Assembly (NCBI GenBank): GCA_028023455.1 | Contig: JAQFVV010006216.1 | Coordinates: 4,046,877-4,110,876, forward strand | Length of the DNA stretch: 64,000 nt | Reading direction: 5' to 3' | Source: Epiperipatus broadwayi | Lineage: Eukaryota > Onychophora > Udeonychophora > Euonychophora > Peripatidae | In this document: one piece after another, positions 50,433 to 61,804 of the stretch | Layout of the letters: every line of letters begins with the position of its first letter | Position numbering within the stretch: the first letter of the stretch is position 1 | The notes under the pieces: model-generated | The model's database searches: none | What the model saw: only the letters and a program-made list of their open reading frames with translations | What the model was told of the DNA's origin: nothing | Position numbers and translations under genes: made by a program

Positions 50433-51081
50433 GGGATTTAAACACTTTCAAACTCCTTTCAGCTATCCATTCTATCTCATACAACCGATACACATGATCA
50501 CACATGTGAAAAAGATTCATGATCTCTAATGATGTATTTCATGCTGAACCAGCACTCATCAGTTGGTCCAGATCATCATCTCTAACACACATATATAATC
50601 AGTGCAAGGTTTATATTAAGAAAGTAAATCTCTAAACTTAAATGGACAGGCTTCAATCTACTCCATGCTTCAATTCTTCAGCCATCCATACCATTGAAAA
50701 TGTGATGATGGAATACCCAAATATCTTGTTAATGCCAATATCATTGTCAGATTGAGTTAAAGTCAACATGGGTATGACAATAATATTGGCATTAACAAGA
50801 GATTTGGGTGTTCTATTATCAGATTTTTCAATGACATGAATGGCTAAAGAGTTGGAGCATGGAGTATATTGAAGCCTGTTCATTAAAGTTTGAAAATTTT
50901 CTATCTTAATATAAACTAAAAACTGATTATATATGTGTGTTGGATCTGGACTAACTGATGAGTACTGGTTCAGCAGGAAATATGTATATTGAGGATCATT
51001 TATTTTTTTCACATGTGTGATCATGTGTAATATGAAATAGAGTGGATAGCTAAAGGGAGCTTGAAAGTCAGTATTCAAATC
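50433..51081. mobile_element. Foldback element with ~310-bp arms
   Basis: The whole block is a long imperfect palindrome centred near 50,762. CTTGTTAATGCCAATAT at 50,725-50,741 mirrors ATATTGGCATTAACAAG at 50,783-50,799. The outer ends mirror each other too (GGATTTAAACACTTTCAA at 50,434 against TTGAAAGTCAGTATTCAAAT at 51,061). The outer ~100 bp recur alone at 11,985-12,105 and 51,871-51,990. It is non-coding: a 141-codon minus frame across it is a by-product of the palindrome. A non-autonomous foldback or MITE-type transposon is likely. Flanking duplications are not clear. Confidence 0.8.
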
Positions 51082-51870
51082 TTTTACATGTAATATTTTA
51101 ATATAAATATGTTTTTATACTATAAACCTACATTCCTACTCTGATTATATTTGAAAATTCATGATATTGTTTTCAGTATTATTTTTTATGTAAGAGGAAA
51201 AGAAGTTCACAAAAACAATATTACTTAAGGGCCCAAGAGCTAAAAAGCATTAAAACAATGCTGTTTAGTGCAATGGTAAAATGGAAGACCCAAGACCTAA
51301 TGGTTAATTTTTAATTGAATAAAGTAATAAAATATTTCAGTTTGGGAATTTGAATAAAATTGTTGTGTTTAATTTGCCAATCTAGGTGTTCAAGTGTTAC
51401 AAGACCTTTCAAGTAGTTAATCATATGATTATTATGAACAAAATTTGTTTTCCTTCACTTTAATTAATATTCACTTTAGCATGCAAAATAATAGCAAAAA
51501 AAAAATTAAATTGCAGTCATTGTTAAAAACTCACTTAAGTAATTTTAGAAGCATGTATATTTCATAGCTGCTTAAATTACAATAAAACTTAAGTAAGTTT
51601 TCTAATTTCTTTCTATATTCTTTAAGTTAATGAACACATTTTATTAAATAGAATTGCTTTTGGTTTGTTGCACTAAAAACAATAATTTATTTTAGTTCAG
51701 TCCAGAGCCATTTATTACAAGCTTAGTACTCAATGAACATCATATAATGATATTATGTTCAAATTGTTGACTTTAAGCCATAAAGATTGATTCCAATATA
51801 TCATTAATAACCAAGTAACATGGAATTTAGGATCAGTAGTCATGTTGGATATGCTTATATATAATTAGAG
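51082..51870. other. AT-rich spacer
   Basis: Nothing recognised in this stretch. Confidence 0.4.
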
Positions 51871-51990
51871 GGATTTGAACTTGGACTTTCAAGCTCCCTT
51901 TAGTCATAGCACTCCATCTTATACAATCAATACACATTACCACATACATGTGGAAAAGATAAATGATCTCCAATATACATATTTCATGCT
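51871..51990 (-). repeat. Solo end of the foldback family
   Basis: GGGATTTGAACTTGGACTTT, CAAGCTCCCTTTAG and ATACACATTACCACATACAT correspond to the left terminus of the element at 50,433, in the same orientation. It is diverged. Confidence 0.6.
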
Positions 51991-53058
51991 TATTTAATGA
52001 AAATATATTATTCTAATTATGATCACAATTAAATGTCCTAGACACAGTTAATATGGAAGAACATTACATATAACAGACCATGAGGAAAAGAATTGTCATG
52101 TATTCATAATTTAGTTAAGTTTAACCCAAGCTATATTAAAAATATCATATAATCTTAATTTTCCATGCATTCTTCCATCTTAATATATATATCCTAACTG
52201 TAGGAATGCTCTTTCTAGTATAGTGAGAAAATTGAATGACTTAAAACTTTCTGTCGAAATGTTAATATATGCAAAAAAAAATCCCAAATATCAAAATTGG
52301 TGCATTCCTGTGTGTTATAATATAAAAATATTATCATTATAATCTACATTTTTTATTACATCAAAAAGATTAATTGGAAAATAAAAAGTAAACTCAAATT
52401 ATCTCAGTAGAAGCTAAAAGTCAATTAATTTTTAAAATAGCTAGTATTGGTTATCTATATTATTATATAAATGTTAAAGTTAGTTTGTATGAGACTTTAT
52501 AACTCAACAAATATTGCATCACTCTTGAATAATCTCACATGATTTTCTTAATTCATATAGAATTTTAGTAGTGTATAAATTTTTGCTTGAATTGTTTTAA
52601 GAAAATTTGTAATTTGCAATATAAAAGTGTGTGGTAAATCTATATTATAATTGTTTTTGAATGATGTCATAAAAAAACTAAAAAGAAAGCAGAATCGATT
52701 AAAATAAACTTGGAAATTTTTTTAATGAAAGGTATAGTTTTTGATAAAGCAAGGTAAAAATTGATTTTGTAAATATAATTTAAATTAATTAAATTGCATT
52801 TGTATCATCTGTTTAATGATAATTTAGATCAGTTATAATAATGAGTTTGATAAACTTTTAGGATTTTAGCTTAAATATATATTTAATATGTGTCAAAATA
52901 AACTTTAAATTGGCACCATTATAGCAAGAGAAATACTATTGAATTTGGTAATCTTTTACTATGAAATTAAAGAGTGTCAGTTTAAATATATTTAACATGT
53001 GAAAAAGTAAATTTTAAAATGTTATGGATATAGCAAAAGAAATACTGAATTTGATAAA
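51991..53058. other. AT-rich spacer with a decayed ~110-bp repeat
   Basis: From about 52,830 to 53,058 the motif AGCAA-R-AGAAATACT..GAATTTG and a TTTAAATATATTTAA-Y-ATGTG stretch recur two or three times. Related fragments continue after the DNA transposon at 54.3 kb and on to about 54.9 kb. Confidence 0.4.
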
Positions 53059-53066
53059 GTTTTATC

Positions 53067-54308
53067 GGTTGTCGTCGATGAGCCACCATATCCCACTGGA
53101 TGGTGCTGTTTTCGCACTAAAACACATAAAAATGCTGTTTCCATGGCCGACAGGTTCGAACCCGTGTTTTCTATAATACAACTTTTTTGTTGTACTACAG
53201 ATTGCAGACCGCTATGTTGCATCACAGTACAGCATGTATGTTTATGCAGCAAATACATTTTCCCAATTCGCACAGTTTATAAAATTGTTACGGCTTGGGA
53301 GAGGGTGTGCTTTTTGAATTGGATGGAAATGTTATTTTCATTGGTTTTTTTTTATTTTAAAATATTGAAATGTTCAGATTTTATAAAGTAATAATTAACA
53401 GACTTTTTACACCATAGTGTGTTGAAGTTTTAAGTAGTAAATGTTGATGAGATATATGTATAAAGTGAATTGGAATTAGGTAACGCATCAAGTAACGTAC
53501 TGTTCGTAACATTTCCATGAGACATTTTAATATTGTACCATGTGTATATTTTTGAAATAAAAAAGAGCATCAACACAAAAATATCCAGAAAGAAAAGTAC
53601 AATTGTACACTGTTTTTTTAAATGTCATAAAAAGCATATATTATAAACATTTTATATACATATTTGTCATTGTTTAAAAAAGTTTTAGTTTCTTTCTTTT
53701 CTCCACCTACTGTTATACTTTGTTGAATATAGTTTACGTTTATTGTTATCATTTATTTTATAGATGTTAATAAAAAAAAATATTTACAAAAATATGATTT
53801 TGATATTTTTTATTTTAGCATTACAAACAACAGAACACTAACCGTAAACCTAACCCTAAAGCTAACCCTAAAACTAACCCTAAACCTAACCCTAAACTAA
53901 CCTGTTTCCCTAAACTAACCGTAACAACTTTTACTTTTAATTGTCATTCGATTTGAAATAAAAAATAGCGGTAAACAACAACAACAAAAAAGCCGTAACC
54001 CCAGTAAAAAAATTTCCGATAGAAAATTGATTTTTCTAATAAAAAGCAAACTAAAAAAGATGAATCAAATTGTAATTTGTTTATTTTATTTTACATTTAT
54101 TATTATCATTTAATTTGTATACGTTAATAAAATAATATTTGAAATTAAATAATATTTAAAAAAGACGATTTTCTTTTGTTTTTATTTTCGCATTACAAAA
54201 AACACATCAAAATGATTATAATTAACAGCCTGGAAATGATCATATTTTATAGTTTAAGCATGAAAGGTGCACCATCGAGTGGGATATAGTAGCTATTCGA
54301 CGACAACC
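53067..54308. mobile_element. Non-autonomous DNA transposon, 1242 bp, TIR GGTTGTCGTCGA
   Basis: The left end GGTTGTCGTCGATGAGCCAC and the complement of the right end GGTTGTCGTCGAATAGCTAC match over about 40 bp, through ATATCCCACT-S-GATGGTGC. The 8 bp outside each end are GTTTTATC and ATTTTACC, six of eight identical, like an aged 8-bp target duplication. There is no transposase. Inside are a perfect pol III B-box-like GGTTCGAACCC near 53,151 and a telomere-like repeat. The superfamily cannot be fixed; an 8-bp duplication would fit hAT-, P- or Merlin-like elements. Confidence 0.85.
53837..53926 (-). repeat. Telomere-like degenerate repeat inside the DNA transposon
   Basis: CTAACCCTAAA-type units with 6-7-bp variants (CTAACCGTAAA, CTAACCCTAAAG, CTAACCCTAAAA) repeat about eight times; the opposite strand reads TTAGGG-like. 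The length and variants fit an internal element repeat rather than a chromosome end. Confidence 0.85.
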
Positions 54309-55629
54309 ATTTTACCATTTCCCTTTAAGTATGTTCTTTCATGATAAAGTAAGATGTTGTGACCTGTATATTGAAATACATACTAGAGAAATGAAGAGAT
54401 ATTAGTTTTTGGTAATCCAGGCAAAATTTCATTGCATAAATATATTTTAAATTATTTAAAACTCATTTGAATCATACATTTAATCTATCACATATATTAT
54501 GTTAAAATTTTATAACCATTTTAAAAATTATCACATAAGAAATAGCAAATAATTTATTTAAAAATTATTGTTTATTATATTTAATAAAAGTTATATTTTT
54601 TGCAATATTGCTGTTGATAATTATTTCATATAAACATTACTTAAATTTATTTTAATTATCAAACTTTCTACTAAAGCAAGAGTACAGCTAGAGAAATTGA
54701 GAAAATTAACAAGTAAAAATTTTATTTAGTATTCAATACATCAAAAATTAAATACATAAATATATTTTATATCAAACATTCTAACTAACACAAAGTTACA
54801 GTTAAAATTGAAAAATACAAGATATAAATATATTTTAATTATCGAAATTCCTAACAACTCTAGAGAACAACTAGAGAAATGGAAAGAATTAGCAAGGGAA
54901 ATTTTTATTTGGTATTAAATATTCAAAAATTTCTATATATATATTAGAAACATATTTTAATTATCAACTGCATTATATCCTTTTATATTCTTTTATTTTT
55001 AATATTATTCTAGTAATGTGATAAAGCCATGGGTCAGCTTTGCTCACATTGGTAAAATAAAGCAATGCAATGTAGTTGATAAATACAATATATTTAAAGA
55101 ATATTTATATGTAATAATAATATATGAGTTATCAACAGCAATTAAAAATGGCCTACAGTATTATTCATTAAAATGATTCTCAATAATTGATGACCTACAA
55201 ACATTGTTTATAAAAATGCATTACAATAATTATTTTTACCTGTTGCTGATAACTCGTGTATTATTTATTATTTCATGTAAATATTATTTAAATATACTCT
55301 AATTATCAATGTTGGAGCAAGCTAGTTTATATAATAAATTAAATTTAAGGGTATCCATTCATGCAAAAATAATCATAACATTTTAAACATTTGTAGTAAT
55401 CTTTTTTAAAATTGTATTTTTCAGGAAAAATAAAAATAATCAACTTTCTTCAGTAGTTGACAGTAAAATTTAAAAATAATCAATTTTAACTTTTTTAGGG
55501 GGGGGGGGATATGATCATGTACAATGTAGAGCTTTTTGTATCTAGAGTTGCTCCTAGTGTTCCACTGGTAACCCCAGAAAACTAAAAACTTTAGATGAGA
55601 TTTGAACTATACATGGGTGGGGTTGGGGG
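54309..55629. other. AT-rich sequence with decayed repeats and a G11 run
   Basis: Fragments like TAGAGAAAT-R-GAGA and a TAAATATATTTTAA stretch recur about every 100-190 bp to 54.95 kb. A run of 11 G lies at 55,498-55,508. No RT sequence of a Penelope-like element could be read upstream of the ORF at 55.63 kb. Confidence 0.35.
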
Positions 55630-56001
55630 ATGAAAATTAATCTATTAGTTCTGAGCTATAAGGTTATAGGTAGAAAGATAATCTATGAGATACCATGTGA
55701 ATGTGGAAGGAAACACATTGGTGAGATCTGTCGGCCTGTTGAACAGCGATTGAAGGAGCACAAACTAATGGTTAAAAGAGAAAAAACAGATGTGTTTACC
55801 ATAGCAGATCATGTATGTACTAATGACCATATGCTTAAGTGGGAAAATACAAAAATATTGGATAAAGAGGAAAAAATGCATAGAAGAAAATTCAAGGAAG
55901 CTGCTCATATGACAATGGTAAATAATCCTATAAGTCAACCCAGTGTGGCAATACACAATGTATGGAAGCCTTTAATTAATCTTGCTCTTAGGAAAAAATA
56001 A
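55630..56001 (+). CDS. GIY-YIG endonuclease domain of a Penelope-like element (intact fragment, 123 aa)
   Basis: From residue ~15 the protein reads KIIYEIPCECGRKHIGE, the place of the paired GIY..YIG strands. RPVEQRLKEH follows with the conserved Arg and His. FTIADHVCTNDHMLKW matches the A-x-H..H-x-I-x-W pattern, and RRKFKEAAHM and VWKPL match the family's end. In Penelope-like retroelements this domain follows the RT and nicks the target. Here only this C-terminal part is present, with an uninterrupted frame and natural stop; the ATG at 55,630 is just the first in frame, 14 codons before the domain. The canonical IY-x-IPC is kept, while YIG is HIG. It is most likely a 5'-truncated insertion. 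Confidence 0.88.
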   Translation: MKINLLVLSYKVIGRKIIYEIPCECGRKHIGEICRPVEQRLKEHKLMVKREKTDVFTIADHVCTNDHMLKWENTKILDKEEKMHRRKFKEAAHMTMVNNPISQPSVAIHNVWKPLINLALRKK

Positions 56002-56102
56002 TAATAATTAGACTCGTTAAAAAAAAATTGGAGGACTCAGGAGGATTTGAACCAACCCTCATATATAAATATATCAAATTTATGCTATATGTTGCCTTTG
56101 AC
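56002..56102. other. Short spacer
   Basis: Sequence between the Penelope-like ORF and the SINE; it may be the Penelope-like 3' UTR. Confidence 0.3.
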
Positions 56103-56384
56103 AGAATAGTTCAGTTGGTAGAGCGTTTGCCTTAAATTCAATATTCAAGAATCTAAAGGTGCGAGTTCAACTTCTAAGCGAATATTGTCACTGTGCATAT
56201 AGGACAGCAACACTGAAGAAGAGTGGAGGATAATACTACTTGAAATGTTGTGTAATTACTAACCTGTATTGTCTATTTGTGTGTTATTACTAACAAGTTG
56301 ATGTATTTGGAAAGTTTAAATAAAGTTTAAAATTTTCGATACATTTAACATTCACTCATAAATGATGGAAATAGTCCAACATAT
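56103..56384 (+). mobile_element. tRNA-derived SINE, copy 2
   Basis: The head AGTTCAGTTGGTAGAGCG has a good A box (TGGTAGAGCG), followed by GCGAGTTCAACTTC, a diverged B box. The body and the tail ending GATGGAAATAGTCCAACATA match copy 1 at 7.25-7.64 kb. It lacks the minisatellite expansion and the snap-back head. Confidence 0.78.
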
Positions 56385-57478
56385 AACATCTTATAATATA
56401 CCATCATTACAAACCTTCAGACATAGATAATCTCTCTATTTTACACATAGTAGATTTCTATAAATACAATACAGGAAATAGATAAAACATGCTAAAATAA
56501 ACTGTAGATTAAATTATTTTTGTTTAATTTTACCTTTATTATAGAACAAATATGTGTGTGATATATTCTAGAAATATTTTGGATAATATATTGTACCAAC
56601 ATACATTTCTCGCACATTCATATAATCAACATATGTATACATTATATTTTTATTTTTATTATATTCATGAAAATAAATATAATATGTAGTAATTTAGAAT
56701 TTTCATTCTTTAAAATGAAAAACCATTGTTGAAATATTAATTCATTAATAGAGACAATTGATAAGGTGATGACCTCTAAGTTCACATGCAGTTTATCAAA
56801 TTAAAGGGAATGAAATTAACTTAATGATTTAATATAGAAGTGTAATATCACAATATATAATATGATATGCTTTAGCAAGCTCATGCAACAATAAATAGAA
56901 AAAAATCAAATTTTTATTAGAAGATTAAAAATTCTATCTTTTCAGTAATATCATCACAAGGATTTATACTGTGTTCAATTTGAAGAACAGTATATAGGAT
57001 AAAATCCATATTTTTGAATGATTCAATAAGAAAGCTTATTAGAAGAAATTTTTAATATTTCTTAAAGAAAAGTAATTTTTAAAATTACTTAATTTGAATA
57101 TATTTTCATATTCTATAAAGATTGTTCTAATTGGAGTTCTAAATATAAAGATTGTTTTAAAAAATATTTTTATAAAAACTTCAAATAAATTAAATTAATG
57201 AACTTTACATTATAAAAAATGCAAGGTGAATAGAACACCAATTTTATTGTAGGATATATAAAATAAAATGTGTTTGTCTAATCAAATATATATATGTGAA
57301 TAACAACTTTTGCCATATGTCTTTAAAATCATATCTAAGCTATATCTTCGAAATGGAATTATAATTGTTAATAAAAGAACTCTGTATAAAAGAAGATGCT
57401 ATCTATATGCAAGAAGGAAACCAAACATCAACTTGAGATCTCATATTATCTTCTTCAATACATAACAACTAAGGAATT
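56385..57478. other. AT-rich spacer
   Basis: No gene or repeat recognised. Confidence 0.4.
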
Positions 57479-57990
57479 AAGAATTGTATTGTACCAGTCG
57501 AAAAACCCACCAAAAGAACTGCAAGTCGGATCCAAACTCAGCTAAACCAAAACTGAATTCAAACCCAACTCACCATCTCAGATTAGTAGCAATCTAAATC
57601 GATGGCACAGTGCTATGCACCAAGAAACTAGCTCAATGGTTGGTGAGGATCAGAGACCCCTGAACTGACATTAATATCTGATAATAAACTGACTAAAATA
57701 ATTTTAAATCGAATCATATGTATATGTTCGGGTTGCCAACACAGACAGTGAGTATTAACATTAAAATAATTATAAAATAATTAAGAACTAAGAAACCAAG
57801 TGTGTTTAGAAAATATTTAATAATAATAATTTGTTTGGTTTGAATTTTAAATAAAGATTAAATTAATTAATTCTAGTCCTTAAACAAAGTTTAAAATTAT
57901 AATACGAGTGCGATCCTTATTATATGCCAATGAATATTATGCAATATTTGAAAGTCTATGTCTATGCCACCAACAAGAAATAAAAGGCAG
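57479..57990 (+). repeat. Dispersed long repeat, copy Y: unique head
   Basis: It starts near GTATTGTACCAGTCG, similar to TATTGTACCGGTAA at 535 bp, and carries CCAACACAGACAGTGAGT like CGATACAGACAGCAGGTG near 808. The order of shared segments suggests the same old element as copy X. It leads directly into the tandem array. Confidence 0.4.
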
Positions 57991-60900
57991 ATAAAGGTAT
58001 TCATTAGTAAAGGAATTTATTACTCTAATTTTATACGAAAGAATGTGATATTTATTTTCACATTCGCAAATCCATTCATGAAAAACAAGATACGTATTTT
58101 AGGGCATAACTTCAATCTTTATTGGAAAAATTATTTACTTTGAGATAACGGGTAATTTGTTTGACTTTAATTGAAATCACTTCATCATGAATTACGAGCA
58201 TCAGAGCGGGCTTTACTGGAACAGAGAGGTAACAGTGCTGATGAATTATGAGCTATAAAATGAAATTGAAAGATAATAGCTAGTTGATAATTGAAGTCCT
58301 ATGGTGGCTTGCATCTGACAAGTCTTATGCCCTTTGACTAATATGAACAGGAGAGGAAGTGCTTTCTTCCTCGATAATTTAAAATAACAGAAATATTATT
58401 ACCGACCAGCCTAACGGAGCGGAAGACTGCCCTATGTCAGCAACGTTGAAGATGATGACTTACTAGTCACCGATTGAGAACTAAAACCCAATTATAGAAT
58501 GCTCTACATGATGACTTGATCAAATGAATTGAAGTCAAATGAGCTTTTAAGTAAAACTATTTTAAAGTATTTGTAAATCTTATTAATTATGCCCCAATCA
58601 TCGTGCCCTTCCTGAATCTTAATAGAAAATAACAAAGTTGAATTAGAATATATTTTATACTTTATCGGTCCTTTTGCAATAAAAACATTTTAAGATTATA
58701 TATGAATAAATACATATTGGTGAATACAAAAAATAGCTGGGGCGTAGATTAAAAACAGAGCTAATAATTTATTATTAGCCAATTATAAAAATAACACACA
58801 TTTAATAATTTCTTTCGACTCGATGATTGATCGAACTGTATAAATCTAGTTCTAATGGTGAGAATTACTATTAGAATTAATATATTATTATTTGCACAAG
58901 GCAAAGGAAACAAAGGAAATCATCGAGTCAGAAGATTATTGGCATATAATTAAAAATAAATGACATTAATAAATCACATGATAAATATATATATATATAA
59001 TATAGTAAATGAACTGCCAAGTAAGAAAAGAGAAAGTTTAAAGACTAGAGGTTGAGAGAACTATGATATAAAGGTATTCATTAGTAAAGGAATTTATTAC
59101 TCTAATTTTATACGAAAGAATGTGATATTTATTTTCACATTCGCAAATCCATTCATGAAAAGCAAGATACGTATTTTAGGGCATAACTTCAATCTTTATT
59201 GGAAAAATTATTTACTTTGAGATAACAGGTAATTTGTTTGACTTTAATTGAAATCACTTCATCACGAATTACGAGCATCAGAGCGGGCTTTACTGGAACA
59301 GAGAGGTGACGGTGCTGATGAATTCTGAGCTATAAAATGAAATTGAAGGATAATAGCTAGTTGATAATTGAAGTCCTATGGTGGCTTGCATCTGACAAGT
59401 CTTATGCCCTTTGACTAATATGAACAGGAGAGGAAGTGCTTTCTTCCTCGATAATTTAAAATAACAGAAATATTATTACCGACCAGCCTAACAGAGCGGA
59501 AGACTGCCCTATGTCAGCAACATTGAAGATGATGACTTACTAGTCACTGATTGAGAACTAAAACCCAATTATAGAATGCTCTACATGATGACTTGATCAA
59601 ATGAATTGAAGTCAAACAAGCTTTTAAGTAAAACTATTTTAAAGTATTTGTAAATCTTATTAATTATGCCCCAATCATCGTGCCCTTCCTGAATCTTAAT
59701 AGAAAATAACAAAGTTGAATTAGAATATATTTTATACTTTATCGGCCCTTTTGCAATAAAAACATTTTAAGATTATATATGAATAAATACATATTGGTGA
59801 ATACAAAAAATAGCTGGGGCGTAGATTAAAAACAGAACTAATAATTTATTATTAGCCAATTATAAAAATAACACACATTTAATAATTTCTTTCGACTCGA
59901 TGATTGATCGAACTGTATAAATCTAGTTCTAATGGCGAGAATTACTATTAGAATTAATATATTATTATTTGCACAAGGCAAAGGAAACAAAGGAAATCAT
60001 TGAGTCAGAAGATTATTGGCATATAATTAAAAATAAATGACATTAATAAATCACACGATAAATATATATATAATATAGTAAATGAACCGCCAAGTAAGAA
60101 AAGAGAAAGTTTAAAGACTAGAGGTTGAGAGAACTATGATATAAAGGTATTCATTAGTAAAGGAATTTATTACTCTAATTTTATACGAAAGAATGTGATA
60201 TTTATTTTCACATTCACAAATCCATTCATGAAAAGCAAGATACGTATTTTAGGGCATAACTTCAATCTTTATTGGAAAAATTATTTACTTTGAGATAACG
60301 GGTAATTTGTTTGACTTTAATTGAAATCACTTCATCATGAATTACGAGCATCAGAGCGGGCTTTACTGGAACAGAGAGGTAACGGTGCTGATGAATTATG
60401 AGCTATAAAATGAAATTGAAAGATAATAGCTAGTTGATAATTGAAGTCCTATGGTGGCTTGCATCTGACAAGTCTTATGCCCTTTGACTAATATGAACAG
60501 GAGAGGAAGTGCTTTCTTCCTCGATAATTTAAAATAACAGAAATATTATTACCGACCAGCCTAACGGAGCGGAAGACTGCCCTATGTCAGCAACGTTGAA
60601 GATGATGACTTACTAGTCACCGATTGAGAACTAAAACCCAATTATAGAATGCTCTACATGATGACTTGATCAAATGAATTGAAGTCAAACGAGCTTTTAA
60701 GTAAAACTATTTTAAAGTATTTGTAAATCTTATTAATTATGCCCCAATCATCGTGCCCTTCCTGAATCTTAATAGAAAATAACAAAGTTGAATTAGAATA
60801 TATTTTATACTTTATCGGCCCTTTTGCAATAAAAACATTTTAAGATTATATATGAATAAATACATATTGGTGAATACAAAAAATAGCTGGGGCATAGATT

Positions 60901-61213
60901 AAAAACAGAGCTAATAATTTATTATTAGCCAATTATAAAAATAACACACATTTAATAATTTCTTTCGACTCGATGATTGATCGAACTGTATAAATCTAGT
61001 TCTAATGGCGAGAATTACTATTAGAATTAATATATTATTATTTGCACAAGGCAAAGGAAACAAAGGAAATCATCGAGTCAGAAGATTATTGGCATATAAT
61101 TAAAAATAAATGACATTAATAAATCACACGATAAATATATATATAATATAGTAAATGAACCGCCAAGTAAGAAAAGAGAAAGTTTAAAGACTAGAGGTTG
61201 AGAGAACTATGAT
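57991..61213 (+). repeat. Three tandem units of 1.07 kb
   Basis: ATAAAGGTATTCATTAGT marks unit starts at 57,991, 59,068 and 60,141 (periods 1077 and 1073 bp); the third unit ends at about 61,213. Units differ by scattered substitutions and small (TA)n length changes, so the array is young. Each has a GC-richer core (ACAAGTCTTATGCCC to ACCGATTGAGAAC). Each also has an inverted pair TCTTTCGACTCGATGATT / AATCATCGAGTCAGAAGA (58,811-58,828 and 58,918-58,935 in unit 1) around smaller palindromes. No unit has a coding frame longer than about 60 codons. I see no 5S rRNA, tRNA or snRNA in it. Confidence 0.95.
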
Positions 61214-61774
61214 ATAAATTTACAGTAGCATGAATAAAAGGTTTTATAAAGATTGTTACATTAAAGAATAAAAGAGATCTAAAAGGGAGTGTAAAGTAAA
61301 GTTCGAAACTGGCCAGAAAGTTTAAGGTTCATTATGAAAACATATTACCCATTTCTTCCGGGGCTGGTTCTTAGGTTACACGTCCGAGTTGGTAAAAAAA
61401 CTTAGGCACGCATTTAGTTGATTACTTGAACAGCATTTTAGTGGCTTTTCATAATTTTAGCAGCATGATTGATCTGGAAAAGATTCAGCAGCTTCATTGA
61501 AGATTTTCAGGGGACTTCAGGAACCGATAGCCAGATTTCTGATGTTCAGCCCCTTACCATGATCGAAACACTATTTAAACTTATGATTTTTAAACGCATA
61601 GAGTTTACTGCACTTCTCTACAACAAAGATGGCTTTCTTTTTCCAAACTTTTCAGAGCTATATATCTGTCCTCTGATGCCTTCAGGCTAGTGCTTCTTTC
61701 ATTATCAATGTTTTTAGATTTACTGGTTGTTTTTAGATACATTCCTTCAATAAGGCTTTCAAACTCATTAACTT
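61214..61774. other. End of the copy Y repeat and spacer
   Basis: A mixed-composition patch at 61,340-61,560 loosely resembles 2160-2400 near copy X. A 73-codon frame at 61,469-61,690 has no recognisable domain. Confidence 0.3.
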
Positions 61775-61804
61775 GAATTCATTTTCTAATTAGAAAATGA
61801 ATTC
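61775..61804. repeat. Perfect 30-bp palindrome
   Basis: GAATTCATTTTCTAA is followed directly by its exact reverse complement, with no loop. Related partial copies (AGAAAATGATTTTAATTAGG) lie just downstream. Confidence 0.9.

Noticed and set aside
50653-51078. 141-codon minus-strand open frame
   Set aside because: It lies wholly inside the foldback palindrome, matches no family, and its two halves encode sense and antisense of the same arm.
53141-53175. tRNA gene around GGTTCGAACCC
   Set aside because: Only the T-arm-like part fits; no acceptor stem or anticodon arm can be paired around it.
53837-53926. Chromosome end or true interstitial telomere
   Set aside because: Too short and variable, and it lies well inside the inverted ends of a DNA transposon.
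58813-61213. Regularly repeated short inverted repeats, considered as CRISPR or rolling-circle terminators
   Set aside because: They recur only because the 1.07-kb unit is tandemly repeated. There are no short spacers, no Cas genes, and the context is eukaryotic.
57991-61213. 5S rRNA, spliced-leader or snRNA gene array
   Set aside because: The 1-kb tandem layout invited the idea, but none of the conserved 5S, U6 or Sm-site sequences is present.
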